The notes: generated from the sequence alone by a model not told the origin. Positions 36,593-47,959 are shown, counted from the stretch's first letter. The stretch is DNA of 64,000 nt from CAKZLS01 sp963786305 (GCA_963786305.1 CAWAYL010000012.1:58500-122499); one strand, 5' to 3'. A program made the numbers and translations.

Positions 36593-36877
36593 GAACGGAG
36601 CCGTCCCAATCCTCGATTTCAAGGGTGTGGCCCGCCAGCCACGGCTCGATCGCTTGGGCGCCGGCTTCCAAATTTCCTCGCGATTGCGCGTTATTGGTCA
36701 AAGCGCGATTTTTGACGTATCGGTGCATTGACTTGATAACGGCTTCGGGCTGAGATGCCGATCAAAACTACAGCTTTGGTCGGAGGTGCGGTCCGGGCGG
36801 TGCGCCATCGTCGCGCACGCGTGCCTGCACGAGGCGGATGGCGACGTGGTGCCGTTAGCGAGGGAGATCTGTTCATC
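36593..36877 (+). promoter_or_regulatory. spacer upstream of the SEC-C protein gene
   Basis: 285 bp with no recognised gene. An in-frame ATG exists at 36755, but the predicted first 41 residues are arginine-rich and lack a ribosome site, so this is treated as leader DNA. Confidence 0.35.
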
Positions 36878-38711
36878 ATGAGCGAATGGTCGGAAGGAAA
36901 TTACGAGATCATGTTCGGCGACGGCAGGCGCACGATTAAGGGACTCGTTTCCGGAGAGTTCGGCATTCATTTCGACGAGCACCGCATTGATCCCGGCTGG
37001 ATCGTGACGCACATGCGAACCGGTATGTCGATCAACGGATGGCAGCCGTTCGACGGCGTGGATAGCGCCAAGGAGTTTGTCGCTCGCGTTCGTCCCCTGG
37101 CCGATTGGAAAGACGTTGATCTGGAGTCTCCCCCGGACGTGGCATCGGAAATCGACGCGATCGTCGACGAACTGAAAGGCGGCGATCCCCTGGCGGACCT
37201 GATGCGGGTACCCCCCTACGTGGGCGATGACGCCTTCCGGGCGTTTCTACGGGAACACGGTTGCTCCACGAGCTTGGAAGTCATTCGCCTGCGGTTCCTC
37301 GGGGCGGCGGTCAGCCCGGGGCGGGAAGCGGACGTCTATGAACTGGTGGAGGACTTGTTCGACTACCAAATGCCGGAATTGGGCACGCAGGAATTTGTGG
37401 CCTTCCTGCAGGCATTCCTCGGGCTTTTTCAGGAAGTCGAACAGGCGTCCCTACCGTCTTCGGTCTCGCTGTCGCCAATGGGGCCAGTCGATGCGCTGCA
37501 AGGGGTCGAGGACCTTCTGACCCGCCGACACGACGAGATCGTGTTCGGTTTTCTGGAAGGGGTCTGGCAAGAGGATGACGAGCTTCCTTTGTCCGGGCCC
37601 CAGGCGGCCATGCTCACCGTCATCGAGGAGGCGGCGCGAACCTATGACGTGCGCCTTTTCGACATTTTCGACAACGAAGAAGCCGCCAAAGAGCGGCCCG
37701 TGACGGATTGGCTTCGAGATATCGCCGAAATCGACCAGGCCATCGAGACGGCCATGACGTCCCTGCTTGAGGCGTTCCGCAACGACCGGTCCACCGATCG
37801 TGCGTTGATGATGAGAGCCGACGCCCTTATCTACGCGCTCAGTATCCGGGGGGCGTTGCCTCGCGATGAGATCCGTCAGTGCATCGCGCGCCGGGACGAA
37901 ATGGTGCCGATTTTCTTGAATATTCTGCGTGATCACGCGGCCGGGCGCTTCGACATCGACGACCGTGACTTTGCCTTGTTCGTCATCATCCACATCCTGG
38001 GCGAATGGGGCGAGCAGCGGGCGTTCGCTCCGCTGATGGACATGCTCGCCGGGGAACCCGAGCGGGTCGAGGAGGCTCTTGGCGACGCGGTCACGGAAAA
38101 TCTGTCGCAGATCCTGATCAGCATCTTCGATGGCGACACCGAGCGCCTCTACAAGCTCATGAACAACCCGGACGCGGCCGAGTACGTCCGTTTCGCCGCC
38201 TTCGAAGCCTGGACTTACCATGTCGCCGCCGGAAGCATCGACCGCGCGCCAGCGGAGCGGTATCTGTCATCCGCGTTCGAAAAGCTTCAGCCGCAAGAGG
38301 AAAATCTCGTCTGGTTCGCCTGGGTGGAAGCCATTGGCCATCTCGGTTTTACCGATCTCAGGGCGACGGTACGGCACGCCTACGAAAGCGGGCTGATACC
38401 GACCGGAACCATCTCGTTCAGCGAATTCGAGAAAATCCTCGACGCGGCTTCGCGGTCGGACGATCTGGTGGCATTTATCGCCAAGGACCGGATCGCGCCC
38501 TTCTCCGATACCATCACGGTTCTCTCCGACTGGCATGCCTTTTCGGAGGAATACGTTCGGGCGAACGCGAGAGCCGAGCGGGAACCCCGTTCCGCCGTTT
38601 CCCCTCGTAGAGCCGGTACACACCGTGACCAATCCCATGCGGAATGTCGGGCGCAACGATCCGTGCCCGTGCGGATCGGGCAAGAAGTTCAAGAAGTGCT
38701 GCCTCCAATGA
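36878..38711 (+). CDS. large SEC-C motif protein with helical repeats, one frame break
   Basis: About 611 residues. The start at 36878 (MSEWSEGNYEIMFGDGRRTIKG) is preferred, with GAGGGAG upstream. The N-domain is followed by a DUF1186-like helical region (DPLADLMRVPPYVGDDAFRAFLREHG; HILGEWGEQRAFAPLMDML). The C-terminus is a zinc SEC-C motif, NDPCPCGSGKKFKKCCLQ. That motif is only reached after correcting one extra C near 38588. SEC-C occurs in SecA and many accessory proteins and mediates zinc-dependent protein or ribosome binding. Specific function unknown. Confidence 0.75.
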
Positions 38712-38728
38712 GTGTCGTCGATGCATCG

Positions 38729-39881
38729 TCAGAATGAGCGTGGCAAGCCGAGGACGTGCTCGGCCACGTAGGACAGGATCAGGTTGGTCGAGATCGGCGC
38801 GACCTGATAGAGCCGGGTTTCGCGGAACTTGCGCTCCACGTCGTATTCCGTGGCGAAGCCGAAGCCGCCGTGAAACTGGAGGCAAGCGTTGGCGGCTTCC
38901 CAGCTCGCCTTGGCGGCCAGGTATTTCGCCATGTTGGCCTGCGCGCCGCAGGGTCGATGCGCGTCGAACAGCCGGCAGGCCTCGTAACGCATCAGGTTGG
39001 CGGCCTCGATCTCGATATGCGCCTCGGCGATGGGGAACTGCACGCCCTGGTTCTGGCCGATGGGACGACCGAACACGTGGCGCTCCTTGGCATAGGCGCT
39101 GACCTTATCGATGAACCAATAGCCGTCGCCGATGCATTCCGCCGCGATCAGCGCGCGTTCCGCGTTCAGTCCGTCGAGGATGTACTTGAACCCCTTGCCC
39201 TCTTCGCCGATCAGGTTTTCCTCGGGGATTTCGAGATTGTCGAAGAACAACTCGTTGGTCTCGTGGTTGACCATGTTGGCGATCGGCTTGACGCTCATGC
39301 CATTGCCGATGGCCTGGTGCAGGTCGACCAGGAAGATCGACATGCCTTCGGATTTCTTTTCGACCTCATCCAACGGCGTGGTGCGGGCAAGAAGGATCAT
39401 CAGGTCGGAATGCTGGACGCGGCTGATCCAGACCTTCTGGCCGTCGACCACCCAGCGGTCGCCCTTCTTGACCGCCTTCGTGCGGATCTTGGTGGTGTCG
39501 GTGCCGGTCGTGGGCTCGGTCACGCCCATGGATTGCAGGCGCAGCTCGCCGCTGGCGATCTTCGGCAGATACTCGTTGTTTCTGCGCCTCCGACCCATGC
39601 CGCAAGAGCGTGCCCATGTTGTACATCTGCCCATGGCAGGCCCCGGAATTGCCGCCTGAACGGTTGATTTCCTCCATGATGACCGAAGCCTCGGTCAGGC
39701 CAAGACCCGACCCGCCGTATTGCTCCGGGATCAGCGCGGCCATCCAGCCGGCCTTGGTCAGCTCATCGACGAACGCCTCGGGATAGGCGCGGTCCTCGTC
39801 GACCTTGCGGTGGTATTCCGGCGGGAAGGTGGCGCACAACGCGCGGATTGCGTCGCGCAGGTCTTGATATGTCTCGGTCAT
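38729..39881 (-). CDS. acyl-CoA dehydrogenase, one frame break
   Basis: About 383 residues when repaired. Motifs are LIPEQYGGSGLGLTEASVIMEEINRSGGNSG, the FAD/substrate signature MGVTEPTTGTDTTKIRT, WISRVQHSDLMILLAR, and C-terminal QFHGGFGFATEYDVERKFRETRLYQVAPISTNLILSYVAEHVLG. The break near 39582 is one extra base in a CAACG stretch. It catalyses flavin-dependent alpha,beta-dehydrogenation of an acyl-CoA; chain length cannot be inferred. It is encoded just downstream of the LplT-Aas fusion on the same strand, 84 bp away. Confidence 0.9.
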
Positions 39882-39965
39882 GTCGATCCTCGGACCAGGG
39901 TTGCGTCCGGGAATTCGTTTCCATGCGGAGAATGATTGCTCTTACTCATATTGAAAATTCGTCTT

Positions 39966-42900
39966 TCATGAAGGGTCATTGCTATCACTCGCCTGGAGCT
40001 CCGTTGTCCGAGCGGTCGTTTCGCCGGCCATCGCCTGGGCGCGGGCGTAGTCGGTCTTGCCGGAGCCCAGAACCGGTATCGCGTCGACAATATTGACGGT
40101 GCGCGGGACGTAGAGCTCCGGCACGCCGTTGGCCTGGGCGTGCTTGAGCAACTGGTCGCGCTCGCCGGTTGCGTGATCGGTCAGCAACACGATCCGTTCG
40201 CCCTTGCGGGCGTCGGACAGGCTGACGGCGGCGTTCATGGCGTCGGGCCAAGCGGCGGCGGCCAGCGCTTCCACGGCCGTCAGCGATACCATTTCGCCGC
40301 CGATCTTGGCGAACCGCTTGGCGCGGCCCTCGATGGTGACGAAGCCCTCGGCGTCGACGGAGACGATGTCGCCGGTGTCGTAGCGTCCGTCCTCCGGCGG
40401 TTGCAACACGCCCGGGAGCGTCTTCGCCGAGATAGCCCAGCATGACATTGGGGCCCCGCACGATCAGCCGGCCGCCGTCCTCGACGCCGGCGACCGGTTC
40501 AAGCTCATGGGTTATTCCGGGCAGGAAGCGGCCCACCGTGCCGGCGCGGTAGTGCATCGGCGTGTTGATGGACAGCACCGGCGATGTCTCGGTCGCGCCA
40601 TAGCCTTCGAGCATGCGCAGACCGAACTTCTCCGACCACGATCCGCCGCGTCCGGTCCTTGACCTTCTCGGCCCCGGCGAACACATAGCGCACGCTGTAG
40701 AAATCGTAGGGATGCGCCATCCGCGCGTAGCCGGAGAGGAAGGTGTCGGTGCCGAACAGGATGGTGGCGTTGGTGTCGTAGACCAGCGCCGGGACGATGC
40801 GGTAGTGCAGGGGCGAGGGATAAAGGAACGTTCTTGATGCCCGACAGCATCGGCAAAACCATGCCGGCGGTCAGTCCGAACGAGTGGAATACCGGCAGGG
40901 CGTTGAACACAACGTCCGAGCCGGTGAAGTCGACCCGGGCGGCGAGCTGGTTGACGTTCGAGAGGATGTTGCGGTGGCTCAGCACGACACCCTTGGGCGC
41001 GCCTTCCGTGCCGGAGGTGAACAGCACCACGGCGGGATCGCCGGGGCGAGCCTGAAACCTGCGGCGAACCAGCTTCGGCAGGCCACCGGCAACGAGGCCG
41101 CGGAGCTTGTCGAACACGCCGACGGCGGCGACCAGGTCCTCGAGATAGACCAAACGGGCTTTCTCCGCCAACGCCGCCTCGGTGGCCTCGCAGTCTGCGC
41201 CCGCTCGATGAAGCGGCGCGACGTCAGCACCGTGCGGATCTCGGCCGCCGTCAGCGCCGAGCGCATGCTCTTGATGCCGGTGGAGAAGTTGAGCATGGCG
41301 GGAACGCGGCCGAACGCCTGCAGCGCGAAGAAGGTCACCGCGGCGCCCTTGGAGTTGGGCAGCAGAACGCCGACCTTTTCGCCCGTTTCGGACAGCGCGG
41401 CGATCTTGCGGCCGAGCACGGCGCTCGCCGTGAGCAGGCGGCGATAGCTGAGCGGCGATCGTTCGATGTCCTCGACCACCGGCGCGCCGGCGCCGTGGAT
41501 CCGCGCGGCGTCGGCCAAGGCGTTGAACAGGGTCTTGTCGGCGTCGCTGGTGGCGAAGATCAGCTCGGTCATCACGTCGTACAGCCTGACGCCGGCGATC
41601 TGGCGCCGCGCCCGGCCGACGATCTCCGCCGGTACGTCGAAGGTCCGGGGCGCCAGCACGGTGATGGTGATCTTCGGGAACAGCCGGATCCGCACCTTGC
41701 CCCGGAGCCGCGAGAACGGGCTGTACTGGGCGCCGTCGATGCGGATGGGAACGATCGGCGCGTCGGCCTTGTCGGCGACCAGGCCGGGGCCTTCGTAGAT
41801 CTTCATCAGCGCGCCGGTGACGGTGATGCGGCCCTCCGGGAAGATCACGCATTTGCGGTTTTCGTCGCGGACCACCTTGATCAATGATTTCAACGATCGC
41901 GGGTTGGTCGGGTCGACGGCGAACACATCCACCAGCGACAGCAGCGGCCGGGCCCACCATTTCCTGGCGATTTCGGTGTTGACGGCGAAGGTCGGCTTGC
42001 CGGGCAGCAGCGCCCCGATCAGCAGTCCGTCGAGGAAGGACACATGATTGACCACGACAACGGCGCGGTCGCCGGCGGCGGTGTAATTGTCGGCGCCGCG
42101 CACCTCCACCCTGTAGAGGGTGCGCAGGACGGCGGCGAGAACGGCCTTGATGACCGTCTCGGGCAGGAGCTTGCAGATATACAGGGCGACCCCGAAGTTG
42201 ACGACGGCGAGGACCAGGAAGATGACGGGTACGCCATAGCCCAGCAGCAGGACGGCGCCGGCGACGAGAGCGCCCGCGACCATGAACAGCGCGTTAAGGA
42301 TATTGTTGCCGGCGATGATGCGCGAGCGCTCGCCGGCGTCGCTGCGGCTCTGCATGATGGCGTAGAGCGGCACGGAGAAGATGCCGCCGCAGACCGTGAC
42401 GGCGAGCAGGTCGAAAATGATCCGCCAGTTCGCCGGTTCCCGAAGGAATGTCGGCAAGGCGAGAGCCGGTTCGGCAAATGCCCGGGGGTCCGGGCTCGCG
42501 AGCCACAGATCGGCCAGGAAGACGGTGATGCCGAGCGCCGCCACCGGCACGTAGCGCGCCGAGATTTCGCCTTTCAACAGGGAATTGCACAGCATGGATC
42601 CGGCGGCGATGCCGACGGTCGCCAGCACCAGAAAAAAGGTGACCACGGTGTTGTCGCCGTTGAACACGGTCATCGCGTAGTTCGGAAATTGCGCCAGCAG
42701 CGTCGCGCCGATGAGCCAGAACCACGAGATGCCGAGGATGGACAGGAACACCGCGCGCACGTTTGCCGTGCGGCGGACCATATGCACCGTTTCGGCGAGG
42801 AAGTTGGGGTTGATGGCGAGGTCGGGCCGGGGCGGCGCCGCGCGTGGAATGCCGAGGCTGGCAAGCCATCCGAGGACCGCGAGGCCGAGCACGGTCGCGC

Positions 42901-43435
42901 CGACGATGGCGACCCCGGCGTCGAGCGCGATGAGCAGGCCGCCGGCGATGGTGCCGAGCAGGATGGCCAGGAAGGTGCCGGCCTCCACCAGGGCGTTGCC
43001 GCCGATCAGTTCGTCCTCGCCGAGCGCCGCCGGCAAAATGCTGTACTTGAGCGGGCCGAAGAACGACGACTGGACGCCCATGAGGAACAGGACGGCCAGC
43101 AGGAACGGCGTGTTGCCGAGCGCGAGACCCAGCGCGCCGAGCGCCATGATGGCGATCTCCGCGAGTTTGATCCATCGGATCAGACGCGACTTTTCGTATT
43201 TGTCGGCGAGCTGCCCGGCGGTGGCGGAAAACAGGAAGAACGGCAGAATGAACAAACCGAGCGCCAGGGTGACAAGCACCGTGTCGTCCACCGGCGCCTG
43301 CCCGGCGATGAAATAGAGCACCAGGATGACCATGGCGTTCTTGAATACGTTGTCGTTGGCGGCGCCGAGAATGACGGTGACGAACAACGGCACAAACCGC
43401 CGTGAACGGAAGAGGTGCAGCTGTGACGGGGACAT
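39966..43435 (-). CDS. LplT-Aas fusion: MFS lysophospholipid flippase + acyltransferase + acyl-ACP synthetase, four frame breaks
   Basis: About 1156 residues when repaired. Residues 1-410 are a 12-helix MFS transporter like LplT (RRFVPLFVTVILGAANDNVFKNA). About 440-640 are a PlsC acyltransferase (VVNHVSFLDGLL with NHxxxxD, FPEGRITVTG). About 650-1150 are an AMP-forming synthetase (VVLFTSGTEGAPKGVVLSH; EGYGATETSPV; GRYDTGDIVS; GRAKRFAKIGGEMVS; GKTDYARAQ). In E. coli LplT and Aas are separate; together they import lysophosphatidylethanolamine and re-acylate it. The fusion performs the same salvage in one chain. Breaks lie near 41193, 40832, 40640 and 40425; the first is a lost base, the others extra bases. 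Confidence 0.87.
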
Positions 43436-43571
43436 TTGACCTGGCTCCGGTTATTTGCGGCGTTCGCGAAGGGGGCGCCGGAGGGGATCAGGCTATGGCG
43501 CCGACATTGAAGCATCGGGTCCCCGCCCTATGTTTGAATCACATGAAGACCGAGCGACTCATCACTCAATT

Positions 43572-43850
43572 ATACCAAATCTCATTGATAGGGACTTATT
43601 GTTATCGTGTTTCACGCTTCCTCGGCAGGAGGAACCGTGCTGGCGATGGGGATCCATCGTCAAGCGGTTTCGCCACCTTTGGAACCTGGGCCCCGAGGAA
43701 GCGTGAAACACGACCCTCCGGGCGGCCTTTCGAGGTTTCCGGACGGCGTCGCGCGGCGCCTATGATGCTCCCGCATCACCGCGCACCACGCTCCTTGCCG
43801 GAAACCTCGAAAGGCCGTCACAATGGGTTCCTATCAACAAGAATTGGTAT
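43572..43850. repeat. 279-bp inverted-repeat element, copy 2
   Basis: Same length and structure as the copy at 610-888, in the same orientation, with roughly 90 percent identity by eye. Ends are ATACCAAATCTCATTGATAG and CTATCAACAAGAATTGGTAT. Base differences often keep pairing: CGTGTTTCACGCTTCCTCGG pairs with GAGGAAGCGTGAAACACG, and GGCCTTTCGAGG with CCTCGAAAGGCC. That compensation suggests selection on the fold. It lies in the 503-bp spacer between the divergent LplT-Aas and cydA genes. Confidence 0.9.
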
Positions 43851-43938
43851 TAAACATGAACTCGACGCTTCGCAATATCGCCGCGGCCATGGGCCGCGTT
43901 GCATCACCCGGTAGAACGCGGCGGGAGGGCGAGGGCTG

Positions 43939-45336
43939 ATGGAAACGCTTCTTTTGTCGCGGATTCAGTTCGGCGCCAACATGTCGTTCCACATCCTGTT
44001 TCCCACCATCACCATCGCTCTCGGATGGGTCTTGCTGTTCTTCAAGCTGCGGTTCAATCATACCGGCGAGGAACGCTGGATGGAGGCCTATGGCTTCTGG
44101 GTGAAGATTTTCGCCCTGACCTTCGCCATGGGGGTGGTCAGCGGCATCACCATGTCGTTCCAGTTCGGAACCAACTGGCCCGGCTTCATGGAGACGGTGG
44201 GCAACATCGCCGGCCCGCTGCTGGCTTACGAGGTTCTCACGGCCTTCTTCCTCGAGGCGGTGTTCCTCGGCATCATGCTGTTCGGCGTCCGCCGGGTGCC
44301 GGGCTGGATGCATACCCTGGCGACGGTCCTGGTCGCCGTCGGAACCACCATGTCGGCGTTCTGGATCCTCGTTCTGAGCAGCTGGATGCACACGCCCGCC
44401 GGCTTCGAGATGCGCGACGGCGTTGCCCACGCCACCGACTGGCTGGCCATCTTGTTCAATCCGTCTATGCCCTACCGCCTGGCGCACATGCTGCTGGCCA
44501 GCGGCTTGACGGCCGCCTTCCTGATCGCCGGCGTGTCCGCCTTTCGCTGGCTGATCGGCGACCGGGCGGCGGAGGTCCGCGCCACGCTCTCGTTCGGCGC
44601 GATCCTGGCGGCCGTTTTGATCCCGATCCAGATCCTCGCCGGCGACCTGCACGGTCTCAACACTCTGGAACATCAGCCGCAAAAGGTGGCGGCCATGGAG
44701 GCGAACTGGGAAACCAGCGCGAACGTGCCGCTCCTGCTGTTCGCCATCCCCGACCCCGACGCCCGCGAGAACCGCATGGAGATCGCGATACCCGGCGGCG
44801 CGTCCCTGATCCTCACACATTCGTGGGACGGCGTCGTCCCCGGCCTGAACGATTTCGTGACCGCGGACGGCCAGGTGCTGCACCCCAATGTCCCGGCAGT
44901 GTTTTACGCCTTCCGCGTCATGGTGGGCGCGGGCCTCGCCATGCTGGCGCTGTCGTGGGGCGCGGTGGCGCTGATGGCGTGGCGCCGCCGCGGCGTCGAG
45001 GGCCTTTCCAAGCCCGTGCTCTATGGCTTCGTGGCGATGACGTTCTCGGGCTGGCTGGCGACGCTCGCCGGCTGGTACACCACCGAAATGGGGCGCCAGC
45101 CGTGGCTGGTGCAGGGCGTGCTGACCACCCAAGCCGCCGTCGCCGACGTGCCGGCGCCGATGGTGATGGCGACCTTGCTGAGCTATCTCGCCCTCTATGC
45201 CTTGCTGATCGCCACCTATGTCTGGGTGATCTTCTACCTGGCGCGGCGCAAGACGGTGCGGGGCGACGTGCCTGAGAAACCGCGCGCCTCCGAGGCCGCC
45301 GCCGAGACCCTCGCGCATTCGGGAGCGCGGCCATGA
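43939..45336 (+). CDS. cydA: cytochrome bd ubiquinol oxidase subunit I
   Basis: 465 residues with about nine membrane helices. Heme b and d ligands are visible: His in MSFHILFPT (heme b595), His in YRLAHMLLASG (b558), and the GRQPWLVQG motif. The Q-loop is short, as in the cyanide-insensitive (CIO-type) oxidases. The start at 43939 begins METLLLSRIQFGANM. It oxidises ubiquinol and reduces O2 at high affinity without proton pumping. The stop region overlaps the cydB start by four bases (ATGA). Confidence 0.95.
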   Translation: METLLLSRIQFGANMSFHILFPTITIALGWVLLFFKLRFNHTGEERWMEAYGFWVKIFALTFAMGVVSGITMSFQFGTNWPGFMETVGNIAGPLLAYEVLTAFFLEAVFLGIMLFGVRRVPGWMHTLATVLVAVGTTMSAFWILVLSSWMHTPAGFEMRDGVAHATDWLAILFNPSMPYRLAHMLLASGLTAAFLIAGVSAFRWLIGDRAAEVRATLSFGAILAAVLIPIQILAGDLHGLNTLEHQPQKVAAMEANWETSANVPLLLFAIPDPDARENRMEIAIPGGASLILTHSWDGVVPGLNDFVTADGQVLHPNVPAVFYAFRVMVGAGLAMLALSWGAVALMAWRRRGVEGLSKPVLYGFVAMTFSGWLATLAGWYTTEMGRQPWLVQGVLTTQAAVADVPAPMVMATLLSYLALYALLIATYVWVIFYLARRKTVRGDVPEKPRASEAAAETLAHSGARP

Positions 45337-46345
45337 CCCTGTTCGGCGATCCCGCCACCTGGCTGCCGTTCACCTTCGCGTTCCTGATGGGTCTCAGCAT
45401 CCTGATCTACGTGGTGCTCGACGGCTTCGATCTCGGTGTCGGCGTGTTGACACCGCTGGCGACGACCGGACGAGAAGGACCGCATGGTGTCTTCCATCGG
45501 GCCGTTCTGGGACGCCAACGAGACCTGGCTGGTGATGGCCATCGGCCTGCTGCTGGTGGCCTTCCCCGTCGCCCACGGGGTGATCCTGACGGCGCTCTAC
45601 CTGCCGGTCGCGGTGTTGCTGATCGGCCTGGTCCTGCGCGGCGTGTCGTTCGAGTTTCGCGCCAAGGCGCCGGCCAGCCGCAAGCGCGCCTGGAACTGGG
45701 CGTTCTTCGCCGGATCGCTGATGGCGTCGCTGTCGCAGGGGTTCATGCTCGGGATGTACATCATGGGACTGACCTGGACGCTGTGGCACGTGCTGTTCGC
45801 CATGCTGACGGCGGTATTCCTGACCGTCGGGTTCGCCTTCATCGGGGCGGCGTGGCTGATCCTCAAGACCGAAGGCGAATTGCAGCGCAAGGCCGTCGGC
45901 GTGGGCCAGAACCGGCATCTGGGGGCTGATCCTGGGGATGGCGGCAGTGTCGCTGGCCTCGCCGCTGGTCAGCGGGCGCATCTTCGACAAATGGTTTTCG
46001 CTGCCGGCGTTTCTCTACCTGTCGCCGTTGCCGGTCCTGTCGGCCGCGCTGGTGGGCTTTCTGTGGTGGAAGCTGCGCCGGTTGCCGATGAAGGATGACA
46101 GGTTCGCCTGGACCCCCTTCGCCGCCGCCACCGCGCTGTTCGCGCTGGCCTTCGCCGGCATGGCCTATTCGTTCTATCCCTACGTGGTGCCCGACCGCCT
46201 GACCATCTACGAGGCGGCCAGCGCGCCCGAGAGCCTGTTCATCATCCTCGTCGGCGTCGCCTTCGTACTCCCCGCCATCCTCGGCTACACCGCACTCGCC
46301 TACACCATCTTCCGCGGCAAGGCCCGGGACCTGACTTACGATTGA
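45333..46345 (+). CDS. cydB: cytochrome bd ubiquinol oxidase subunit II, two frame breaks
   Basis: About 337 residues when repaired, the normal length. It starts MTLFGDPATWLPFTFAFLMGLSILIYVVLDGFDLGVG. SSIGPFWDANETWLVM and GFMLGMYIMGLTW follow in the second frame, and PESLFIILVGVAFVLPAILGYTALAYTIFRGKA in the third. Single extra bases near 45468 and 45917 explain both shifts. It pairs with cydA; no cydX or cydDC genes are seen. Confidence 0.92.
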
Positions 46346-46377
46346 TGGCATGGTTTAAGGTTGGAATGGCACCACGT

Positions 46378-46545
46378 CAGGCGCCATGCCAAAAGCCAGA
46401 CGCGACCGCAGATGGGCGGGAATAAGGAAAAGTGGACGCTTCCCAATACTTCAACCCCCGCGCCGTAGAATATGTGGCATCTGGGTTGAAGGCTTCTGGG
46501 GCCTTGGGCGGTTTGCCGAAGTCGAACAGCGATGGAAATGATCGC
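46378..46545 (-). pseudogene. remnant of a GFA-family gene
   Basis: The minus strand encodes a decayed copy of the C-terminus of the intact GFA gene at 47267-47758: FPSLFDFGKPPKAPEAFNPDA matches FPSLFDFGRPPKVPESFKP, then the frame shifts before HIFYGA. DNA identity is clear over about 85 bp (CCGTAGAA-ATGTGGCA, then CCTTGGGCGGT and CGAAGTCGAACA). It is the leftover of a duplication flanking the ParDE module. The rest of the 46346-46668 spacer has no other gene. Confidence 0.75.
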
Positions 46546-46619
46546 CCCTTCGTGCTTCCTTTAGATGTGAAGCAAGCTGGAGCCGGATGAAGAGGTGAGG
46601 CGATATGCCCGGCGCGCGC

Positions 46620-46668
46620 TTGACAAGCTTTGCCAACTTTTGTCATGTTGAGCACGGGAGGTGTTATC
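46620..46668 (+). promoter_or_regulatory. probable parDE promoter
   Basis: A consensus -35 TTGACA occurs at 46620-46625. Seventeen bases downstream is a weak -10 (TCATGT), and GGGAGGTG lies just ahead of the ATG. ParD-type antitoxins repress their own promoter, so the operator should overlap this region. Confidence 0.45.
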
Positions 46669-46920
46669 ATGGCTACAATGAACGTGTCCCTGCCCAATCC
46701 CATGAAGGACTGGGTGGAAGCGCAGGCGAAATCGGGACGCTATAGCAACACGAGCGACTATGTGCGCGATCTCATCCGGCGCGATCAGGAACGAGCAAAC
46801 AAGCTGGCCGAGCTTCAAACGTTGATCTCGGAAGGGCTGGAAAGCGGCGTCAGTGACCGGACGATCGACGACGTGCTCAAAGCCGCGCGTCACCATGCGA
46901 AAACCGTGCGGAGTCCGTGA
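46669..46920 (+). CDS. parD: ParD-family antitoxin
   Basis: An 83-residue ribbon-helix-helix protein. MATMNVSLPNPMKDWVEAQAKSGRYSNTSDYVRDLIRRDQE is the classical ParD N-terminus, which binds DNA as a dimer. The C-terminal tail (ISEGLESGVSDRTIDDVLK) wraps the toxin. The GTG start of parE overlaps its stop (GTGA). It neutralises ParE and autoregulates the operon. Confidence 0.93.
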   Translation: MATMNVSLPNPMKDWVEAQAKSGRYSNTSDYVRDLIRRDQERANKLAELQTLISEGLESGVSDRTIDDVLKAARHHAKTVRSP

Positions 46921-47207
46921 GTTACAATACAACCCGGCAAGCCGATCAGGATATCATCGAAATTTACCTGCGCGGCGTTGCGGAGTTCGGCGTCGATCAA
47001 GCCGAACGGTATCTCGAGGGCATGGTCTCGGTTTTCGATCTACTGGCTGAAAACCCGCAATTGGCGCGCCAGCGCCCCGAGTTCGACCCACCGGTGCGGC
47101 TGCATCCCTATCACGCGCACATGATCGTCTACATTACCCGGGACGATGAAATCCAGATTGTTCGCGTTCTCCATGGACGGCAAGAGTGGGACCGGTATCT
47201 GCCATGA
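46917..47207 (+). CDS. parE: ParE-family toxin
   Basis: A 96-residue RelE/ParE-superfamily protein: YNTTRQADQDIIEIYLRGVAEFGVDQAERYLEGM, then RPEFDPPVRLHPYHAHMIVYI and IQIVRVLHGRQEW. ParE toxins poison DNA gyrase. Translation from a GTG start is coupled to parD. The module lies between the GFA remnant and the intact GFA gene. Confidence 0.92.
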   Translation: MSYNTTRQADQDIIEIYLRGVAEFGVDQAERYLEGMVSVFDLLAENPQLARQRPEFDPPVRLHPYHAHMIVYITRDDEIQIVRVLHGRQEWDRYLP

Positions 47208-47266
47208 CAATTGCCTGTTCCCCGAGGAGAAGGAGACGCATCCCAAGGTTTGGGTGAGGCTCCCAG

Positions 47267-47758
47267 TCAGGCAAGACGGGTGGACTTTTCACTATGGCCG
47301 GACCACTTTGGCAATCCGTCGTTCATGTCGAAAACCCGCGCGCCGTAGAAGATGTGGCAGCGCGGTTTGAACGATTCGGGGACCTTGGGCGGTCTCCCGA
47401 AGTCGAACAACGACGGAAACGCCAGCCACATATTCCGTCCTTCATCGGCAATGGGCGTACCGCAAACGCCGCAGCGGACCTTGCACGGCAGAATCCTCCC
47501 GCCCTCTTTCAACTCGCCGTTGAAGAACTTCAAGGCATCGATCCCCGCGCTGAACCGGACGTGGTGTTTGTGGAAGATGGCGGCCCATTGCATCGGCGCG
47601 CCATGCAGTTTCTGGCATAGCGCGCAGTGACAGATTTTCGCGTCCACGGGATCGGCGCAGACGTGATAGCGCACCGTCCCGCAATGGCAGCGCGCTTCGT
47701 ATTTCGCCTCGAAATCGCCGTCACCGGAGCGGGCGAAGAGTGTCTCGAATGTCTCCAT
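47267..47758 (-). CDS. GFA/CENP-V family zinc protein
   Basis: 163 residues, starting METFETLFARSGDG. The zinc-binding cysteines appear as YEARCHCGTVRYHV, ICHCALCQKLHG and VRCGVCGTPIADEG. The family is named for glutathione-dependent formaldehyde-activating enzyme, but most members have no proven activity. The C-terminal third is duplicated as a remnant at 46378-46545. A longer upstream frame exists but lacks a ribosome site. Confidence 0.87.
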   Translation of the reverse strand: METFETLFARSGDGDFEAKYEARCHCGTVRYHVCADPVDAKICHCALCQKLHGAPMQWAAIFHKHHVRFSAGIDALKFFNGELKEGGRILPCKVRCGVCGTPIADEGRNMWLAFPSLFDFGRPPKVPESFKPRCHIFYGARVFDMNDGLPKWSGHSEKSTRLA

Positions 47759-47959
47759 GCGGCCGTCTCTTTTTGCCAGGCATTGAATCCTCGATGTGCG
47801 GTTCCGCTTTGGAATGACACATGAAGCCCTAGACTGTTGCACATCCGCAATGCAACGCTCAATATCCCAGTGGCGAGCGACATTTGGCAGGGGCGGCTTC
47901 AACACGGATCACGAACATTGGGATCGGTGAGGCGGCTCAAGAAGCCGGCAGGGGGTAGC

